From contig NZ_DFUE01000045.1 in the NCBI RefSeq assembly GCF_002379585.1, positions 1 through 11,776 on the forward strand: a stretch of 11,776 bases of DNA. Direction: 5' to 3'. Source of the stretch: Pseudomonas sp. UBA4194. GTDB lineage: Bacteria > Pseudomonadota > Gammaproteobacteria > Pseudomonadales > Pseudomonadaceae. Of the stretch, positions 7,438 to 11,776 are shown piece after piece. The stretch's first letter is position 1, and every line of letters begins with the position of its first letter. Made by a program: the position numbers and the translations under genes. The notes beneath the pieces are model-generated. The model made no database searches and was not told the origin of the DNA. It worked only from the letters and a program-made list of their open reading frames with translations.

Positions 7438-8121
7438 TTATCGCTTATACCGCAACCACAGGGCCCCATCGCTCTGCACGTCGGCGCTGCTCAGTTTCAG
7501 ATAGGTCGGCTGCTGCCACTTAGATTCCTCGACTTCGAACGAGGCCGGATGCTCGCCGCGACCATCCACCAGGGGCAGTATCAACACGCTGACTTCATCC
7601 ACCAGTCCGGCGTTGACGAACGAGCCGCTGACATGAGGCCCTCCCTCCACCACGAGCCGCTTGATCCCTAACTCACGGGCCAGCACATCCAGGGCAACGC
7701 TCAGATCGATCTCGGTCTTACCGGCAAACAGGTACGAGACCTTCACGCTCTGCAAGTACGCCAGGTAGTCATCACTGACGGCTTCGGTCACTACTTCCAC
7801 CACATGGGAGCCCAGGCTCTCGTTGGTTTTCCAGGCGACCTTGCCGTGAGGGTCGATGGACACCGCGTAGGTTTCAGCAGACCGCTCGGCGAAGTAATGG
7901 CTGCGCTCTATAGGGCCTGTCGCCAAACCTGCGGGATAACCGTCGTCGTGGGCAATTTCCTGCATTGTGACGCGGCCACAAGCCCAAGCATCGAACTCGA
8001 ATGTCTGAGCCAGCGTTTCGTAAAGATCACCCGCCTTCTTCTTGAAATCACGATCCCAACCATCGGTCAGGGCGTGACCATCGATCGACGACATCATGTG
8101 ACAGATTACATAGGGCTTCAT
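7438..8121 (-). CDS. RibD C-terminal/dihydrofolate-reductase-like protein
   Basis: A 227-residue stand-alone protein of the RibD C-terminal (DHFR-like) fold. Visible marks are the N-terminal strand and loop YVICHMMSSIDGHALTDGW (4-22), CGRVTMQEI (48-56), and the nucleotide-binding LVVEGGPHVSGSFVNAGL (156-173) followed by DEVSVLILPLVDGRG. In the family this glycine motif binds NADPH, so a reductase role is likely, but the substrate is unknown; true riboflavin enzymes carry a deaminase domain that is absent here, and it is not the housekeeping folate enzyme. The start is preceded by GGAG at about eight bases. It lies 58 bp after the diguanylate cyclase gene on the same strand, so it may share its transcript. 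Confidence 0.88.
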   Translation of the reverse strand: MKPYVICHMMSSIDGHALTDGWDRDFKKKAGDLYETLAQTFEFDAWACGRVTMQEIAHDDGYPAGLATGPIERSHYFAERSAETYAVSIDPHGKVAWKTNESLGSHVVEVVTEAVSDDYLAYLQSVKVSYLFAGKTEIDLSVALDVLARELGIKRLVVEGGPHVSGSFVNAGLVDEVSVLILPLVDGRGEHPASFEVEESKWQQPTYLKLSSADVQSDGALWLRYKR

Positions 8122-8179
8122 AAAAGGGCTCCGGTCAGGTGGGCAACACTATTCCCGACTGGCATTGCCTGGCATAAGT

Positions 8180-9406
8180 TCAGCCTGAACGGTGGACCTC
8201 GGCCAAGGGCAGGTCGGCTGGCTGTACCTGCTCGACCCGGTCGCGATAGCGCTTGGCCCGGTAGAGCGCCTTGTCCACGGCTTTGAGCACGGCTTCCTGA
8301 CCACTGCCGGCGATGCCCCCGGTGTCCGCCAGACCGGCGCTGAAGGCCAGCTGAAATGGCAGCTCGGCACTCGGCTGACGTGCGATCAGGGCATCGCGCA
8401 ACCGGCCCATGAAATGCTCGGCCTGGGCGACTGTGGTGCGCGGAAACACCAGCACGAACTCTTCCCCGCCCCAGCGCACGAAGACATCGCTTTGGCGTTT
8501 GAGGCCGGCGACAGCGCTGGAGAAGCTTTGCAGCGCTTGGTCGCCAACCCCATGACCGAAGCGGTCGTTGATGTGCTTGAAGTTGTCCAGGTCCGGCATC
8601 GCCACGGCGATGGGGTAATGGTGCTGCTCGGCCAGTTGCCACTCCCTGTCCAGTACCGCCAGCGCGCCGCGCCGGTTCAGTGCTCCGGTCAGGCTGTCGG
8701 TAATGCTGAGCTGTTGCATGTGCAGGCGCAGTTGCTCCTGCAACATCAGGGCGAAGGCCAGGGTGAACAGGAACGACACCATGAAGTCCATGATCAACGC
8801 CATCAGCGAGGGCAAATCTGGCTCGTCGAACGGCAGCACCGGCGGCAGCTCGACGAGCATGGACAGGAAGTTGTAGCCGTGGAACGCCAGCAACGCGAAC
8901 TGGCCAGCGAGCAAGCCCCAGGCGCCCCGGTAGTGGCGCGCGAGGGCGCGGGTCACACGCACTTGCAGGGCAATGCTGACCAGGACCCAGAACAGAAACC
9001 ACGGCAGGATCCAAGGCGTGTCGATCAGCACCACTGCGCCGGTGGCGAAAATCAGCGAGGGCAGCAATAACAGGCGTGCCTGCCGGCCTGCACTTCCTAC
9101 CTTCTCGTTCAGGTGATGCAAGGCCACGGTATGCGCGCCGATGGCGATCAACAGCACGGCGATGTTGCTGATGAATGTGGCTCTGGGCGACAGCACTTCA
9201 AGCCATGGCGGCGTTGCGTCGAACAGGCCCGGTTGCAGCAGGGGAATGACACGGTAGAGGGCCAGCACCAGGTCACCGATCAACCACCAACGCAGCGCCA
9301 GGGTCGATTTGCCCAGTCCGATATAGGACAAACACAGCACCAGCGCGGTCATCAACCCGAATGGCGTAAGAATGCACAGCAGGGTGACGGGGTCGTTGAG
9401 CAACAT
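8180..9406 (-). CDS. Membrane-anchored diguanylate cyclase (GGDEF)
   Basis: Makes cyclic di-GMP from two GTP. The 408 residues have an N-terminal half with about seven hydrophobic segments (roughly 7-30, 35-57, 76-99, 110-132, 133-155, 161-184, 199-226) and a C-terminal GGDEF domain (about 232-393). The active-site motif is GGEEF (313-317), the metal-binding Asp272 lies in PDLDNFKHIND, and RQSD (304-307) sits exactly five residues before GGEEF, the place of the product-inhibition I-site. It should therefore be an active, feedback-inhibited cyclase in the inner membrane. The N-terminal segment is presumably a sensor; its signal cannot be read from sequence. The start codon has no strong Shine-Dalgarno, and the leader contains a stable hairpin. 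No EAL domain is present. Confidence 0.94.
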   Translation of the reverse strand: MLLNDPVTLLCILTPFGLMTALVLCLSYIGLGKSTLALRWWLIGDLVLALYRVIPLLQPGLFDATPPWLEVLSPRATFISNIAVLLIAIGAHTVALHHLNEKVGSAGRQARLLLLPSLIFATGAVVLIDTPWILPWFLFWVLVSIALQVRVTRALARHYRGAWGLLAGQFALLAFHGYNFLSMLVELPPVLPFDEPDLPSLMALIMDFMVSFLFTLAFALMLQEQLRLHMQQLSITDSLTGALNRRGALAVLDREWQLAEQHHYPIAVAMPDLDNFKHINDRFGHGVGDQALQSFSSAVAGLKRQSDVFVRWGGEEFVLVFPRTTVAQAEHFMGRLRDALIARQPSAELPFQLAFSAGLADTGGIAGSGQEAVLKAVDKALYRAKRYRDRVEQVQPADLPLAEVHRSG

Positions 9407-9424
9407 AGGGCGGCGCGATTCTGA

Positions 9425-9459
9425 GGTGGCGAACAGGCTGTGCCCGAACGGGCGCCACC
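9425..9459 (-). other. Hairpin in the leader of the diguanylate cyclase gene
   Basis: GGTGGCG (9425-9431) pairs perfectly with CGCCACC (9453-9459), and the enclosed loop holds a second small hairpin, CCCG/CGGG (9443-9446 with 9449-9452). It lies 19 bp upstream of the start codon. Just outside it is CATAAT (9465-9460, minus strand), which could be a -10 box; no good -35 is visible. The transcript would begin with or within this structure. Confidence 0.4.
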
Positions 9460-9510
9460 ATTATGCCAGAGCCTTGCGAAGGGATTGTGCCTCACCCATC
9501 AAACAGTTCA

Positions 9511-9531
9511 GCACGGCGACGAACGCCGTGC
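9511..9531 (-). terminator. Terminator hairpin after the TauE/SafE gene
   Basis: GCACGGCG (9511-9518) and CGCCGTGC (9524-9531) form a perfect 8-bp stem with a five-base loop, starting 8 bases after the exporter stop codon. On the minus strand the stem is followed by TGAACTGTTTG, only moderately T-rich. Position and stem fit an intrinsic terminator separating the exporter from the cyclase gene. Confidence 0.6.
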
Positions 9532-9539
9532 CGACAGGG

Positions 9540-10325
9540 TTAAAACGCCAACTTGTAGCCGATCAGCAACAGCATCACCGCCAGACAAGGCCGCAGGATT
9601 TCATCCGACACGCGCCCTGACAGGTGGCTGCCCAGATAGATGCCTGGCAATGAACCCAGCAGCAGGTAACCCAGCAGCGACCAATCCATGTTGCCCATGC
9701 TGGCATGCCCCATGCCTGCGACCAGGGTCAGCGGCACCGCGTGCGCGATCTCGGTGCCCACCAGACGCCGGGTGGCCAGGAACGGGTAGAGCAGAAACAG
9801 GCCCACGGTGCCCAGGGCCCCGGCGCCGATGGACGTCAGCGAGACCATCACCCCCAACACCACACCGGTGAATACGGTCAACGCGTTCAGGGCATTGGGG
9901 CTGAGGTTGTAGCGGTCACCGGCATGGCGGCTGGCGAAGGTTTGCAGGCGCTTCTTGAACAGGATCGCCAGTGCAGTCAGGAACAGCACCACGCCCAGCG
10001 CCTGCTTGATCACCGAACCCATGGCCTGGGGTTCGGTATGCAGGCTCTTGAGGTACAACAAGGTCAGCGCCGCCGCGGGCACGCTGCCCAGCGCCAGCCA
10101 GCCGGTGATCTTCCAGTCGATGTTCTTGTTCCGCCCATGGACCCAAACGCCGCTGCCTTTGGTGATGGCGGCATACAGCAGGTCGGTGCCCACGGCGGTG
10201 GCCGGATTGATCCCGAACCAGAGCAGGATCGGCGTCATCAACGATCCCCCACCCACACCGGTCATGCCAACGATGAAACCTACGACGAGCCCAGCCACAC
10301 TGAAGCCCAGAAAACCTACATCCAT
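9540..10325 (-). CDS. TauE/SafE-family membrane transporter
   Basis: A 261-residue inner-membrane protein of the TauE/SafE family, whose studied members export sulfite, sulfoacetate or related anions. About eight hydrophobic segments are visible. The two halves are a recognisable internal repeat: GMTGVGGGSLMTPIL (20-34) with NPATAVGTDLLYA in the first half, and LTSIGAGALGTVGLFLL (163-179) with RRLVGTEIAHA in the second. These glycine-rich re-entrant motifs are the family signature. The start has AGGA about eight bases upstream. A hairpin follows the stop directly, so it is probably monocistronic. An AT-rich dyad 70-100 bp upstream (10393-10431) may be its control region. The substrate cannot be told from sequence; no sulfur gene is near. 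Confidence 0.92.
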   Translation of the reverse strand: MDVGFLGFSVAGLVVGFIVGMTGVGGGSLMTPILLWFGINPATAVGTDLLYAAITKGSGVWVHGRNKNIDWKITGWLALGSVPAAALTLLYLKSLHTEPQAMGSVIKQALGVVLFLTALAILFKKRLQTFASRHAGDRYNLSPNALNALTVFTGVVLGVMVSLTSIGAGALGTVGLFLLYPFLATRRLVGTEIAHAVPLTLVAGMGHASMGNMDWSLLGYLLLGSLPGIYLGSHLSGRVSDEILRPCLAVMLLLIGYKLAF

Positions 10326-10392
10326 TCTTACGTCCTACACATCAGATACGGCATCGCGGGAGCGGTAGCCGGGCGGCAGGATACCAAGTTCC

Positions 10393-10431
10393 GTTATAGC
10401 CATTCATAACTATGCGGTATTAGCTTATAAC
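10393..10431 (-). promoter_or_regulatory. Candidate promoter/operator of the TauE/SafE gene
   Basis: The stretch is distinctly AT-rich in a GC-rich window. It has an inverted repeat, GTTATA (10393-10398) and TATAAC (10426-10431), with a further ATAAC at 10406-10410. Read on the minus strand, TATAAC nearest the gene resembles a -10 box, without a good -35 at the right distance, which suggests an activator-dependent promoter. Spaced TTAT/ATAA elements are compatible with a LysR-type activator such as CysB, but this is inference. Confidence 0.4.
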
Positions 10432-10472
10432 CGTATCGGCTAGCCCCTCATCTCTTACCCAATACAGCGGAG

Positions 10473-11776
10473 CCTATCGCGGGTAGAACCCGCTCCCACA
10501 GAGGATCTGCCGTGGTTACCAGTCCCGGCTGCCACGCAAATCCCCTGTGGGAGCGGGCTCTGCCCGCGATGGCGGAATCACTGCCACTGAACATTCCAGA
10601 ACCTGCGGCGCCCTCCCTGCCGCCATCGCGGGTAGAACCCGCTCCCACAGAGGATCTGCGGTGGTCCCCAGTCCCGACTGCCACGCAAATTCCCTGTGGG
10701 AGCGGGCTCTGCCCGCGATGGCGCCATCACTGACACCGAACATCCCAAATCCTGCGCCGCCCACCCAGCCGCCATCGCGGGTAGAACCCGCTCCCACAGG
10801 GGGATCTGCAGCGGTCACCAGTCCCGGCTGCCACACAAATCTCCTGTGGGAGCGGGCTCTGCCCGCGATGGCGGAATCACTGCCACCGAACACCCCAAAT
10901 CCTGCGCCGCCCAATCAGCCGCCATCGCGGGTAGAACCCGCTCCCACAAGGGATCTGCGGTGGTCACCAGTCCGGGTTGCCACACAAATCCACTGTGGGA
11001 GCGGGCTCTGCCCGCGATGGCGCCATCACTGACGCCGAACATTCCAGATCCTGCGCCGCCCACCCTGCCGCCATCGCGGGTAGAACCCGCTCCCACACCG
11101 GATCTGCGGTGGTCCCCAGTCCCGGCTGCCACGCAAATCCCCTGTGGGAGCGGGCTCTGCCCGCGATGGCGCCATCACTGCCACCGAACACCCCAAATCC
11201 TGCGCCGCCCATTCAGCCGCCATCGCGGGTAGAACCCGCTCCCACAGGGGGATCTGCAGTGGTCACCAGTCCCAGCTGCCACGCCAATTCCCTGTGGGAG
11301 CGGGCTCTGCCCGCGATGGCGCCATCACTGACACCGAACATCCCAAATCCTCCGCCGCCCACCCAGCCGCCATCGCGGGTAGAACCCGCTCCCACAGAGG
11401 ATCTGCAGTGGTCACCAGTTCCAGCTGCCACGCAAATCCCCGTGTGGGAGCGGGCTCTGCCCGCGATGGCGCCATCACTGCCACCGAACATCCCAAATCC
11501 TGCGGCGCCCACCCAGCCGCCATCGCGGGTAGAACCCGCTCCCACAGAGGATCTGCGGCGGTCACCAGTCCCGACTGCCACGCAAATCCCCTGTGGGAGC
11601 GGGCTCTGCCCGCGATGGCGGAATGACTGCCACTGAACATTCCTAATCCTGCGCCGCCCAATCACCCGCCATCGCGGGTAGAACCCGCTCCCACAACGGC
11701 ACTGCGGTAGACACCCGCCCGCCTGCCCCCCCAATCCCCTGTGTGAGCGGGCTCTGCCCGCGCTCGCGCCGTCCAC
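10473..11776. repeat. Tandem array of inverted REP pairs (REPIN/BIME), 149-150 bp period
   Basis: Nine left arms have their ATCGCGGG starting at 10476, 10625, 10774, 10924, 11073, 11222, 11372, 11522 and 11671, with spacings of 149 or 150 bp only. Nine inverted right arms begin CTGTGGGAG (or a variant) at 10545, 10694, 10844, 10993, 11142, 11292, 11442, 11591 and 11739. Each unit is left arm, a spacer of about 43 bp (AGGATCTGCGGTGG... to CAAATCC), right arm, then a linker of about 50 bp with CCGAACATCCCAAATCCTGC. Left arms have stem GCGGGTAGAACCCGC and right arms GCGGGCTCTGCCCGC. Spacers and linkers are conserved along with the arms, so whole units were copied in tandem. The last unit is degraded and the array runs to the window end. 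Open frames across it come from the repeat and are not genes. No RAYT transposase is in the window. Confidence 0.95.

Noticed and set aside
10977..11636. Long open frames (up to about 220 residues, both strands) rich in SRVEPAPT and LWERALPAMA in the REP array
   Set aside because: They are translations of the REP palindromes and spacers. They are open on both strands, shift frame with the 149-bp period, lack ribosome sites and have no protein-like composition.
10473..11776. CRISPR array
   Set aside because: Regular period, but the repeated parts are inverted hairpin pairs and the intervening sequences are conserved, not unique. No cas genes are near.

Overview
The window looks like chromosomal DNA of a Pseudomonas species (fluorescens/putida complex). 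It is GC-rich, has the Pseudomonas-type gene order of a methylcitrate (propionate catabolism) cluster, and carries many copies of the REP palindrome with a GTGGGAGCGGG...CCCGCGATGG core that is typical of this genus. The genus call is inference from gene content and repeats, not from a database search.

Layout: 1-336 holds the probable tail of an upstream gene, then a C-rich intergenic region with a G-quadruplex motif (minus strand), an operator-like palindrome and a promoter candidate. From 337 to 7362, on the plus strand, lies the methylcitrate cluster: a GntR/FadR-type regulator, prpB (methylisocitrate lyase), prpC (methylcitrate synthase), acnD (Fe-S methylcitrate dehydratase) and prpF (methylaconitate isomerase that partners AcnD). 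The regulator and prpB overlap by ATGA. prpB-prpC and acnD-prpF are closely spaced. prpC and acnD are separated by a 424-bp insert: an inverted pair of REP sequences with a 36/37-bp minisatellite (seven units) between the arms. No prpD follows prpF in this window.

From 7438 to 10325 three minus-strand genes converge on prpF: a TauE/SafE-type membrane exporter, a membrane-bound diguanylate cyclase with intact GGEEF and I-site motifs, and a RibD-C/dihydrofolate-reductase-like protein. They have no evident link to propionate metabolism. The exporter has an AT-rich promoter-like region upstream and a good terminator hairpin right after its stop.

From about 10473 to the window end there is no gene. 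The stretch is a tandem array of paired inverted REPs (REPIN/BIME type) with a strict 149-150 bp period, nine left arms and nine right arms, running off the window. Left arms always carry a T-A closing pair in the hairpin stem and right arms always C-G. The single pair inside the prp operon carries the same two arm types in the opposite orientation. The repeat biology (polar REPIN, tandem amplification, minisatellite captured between the arms inside an operon) is the most unusual content here. Long open frames across both repeat regions are best read as artefacts of the repeats.
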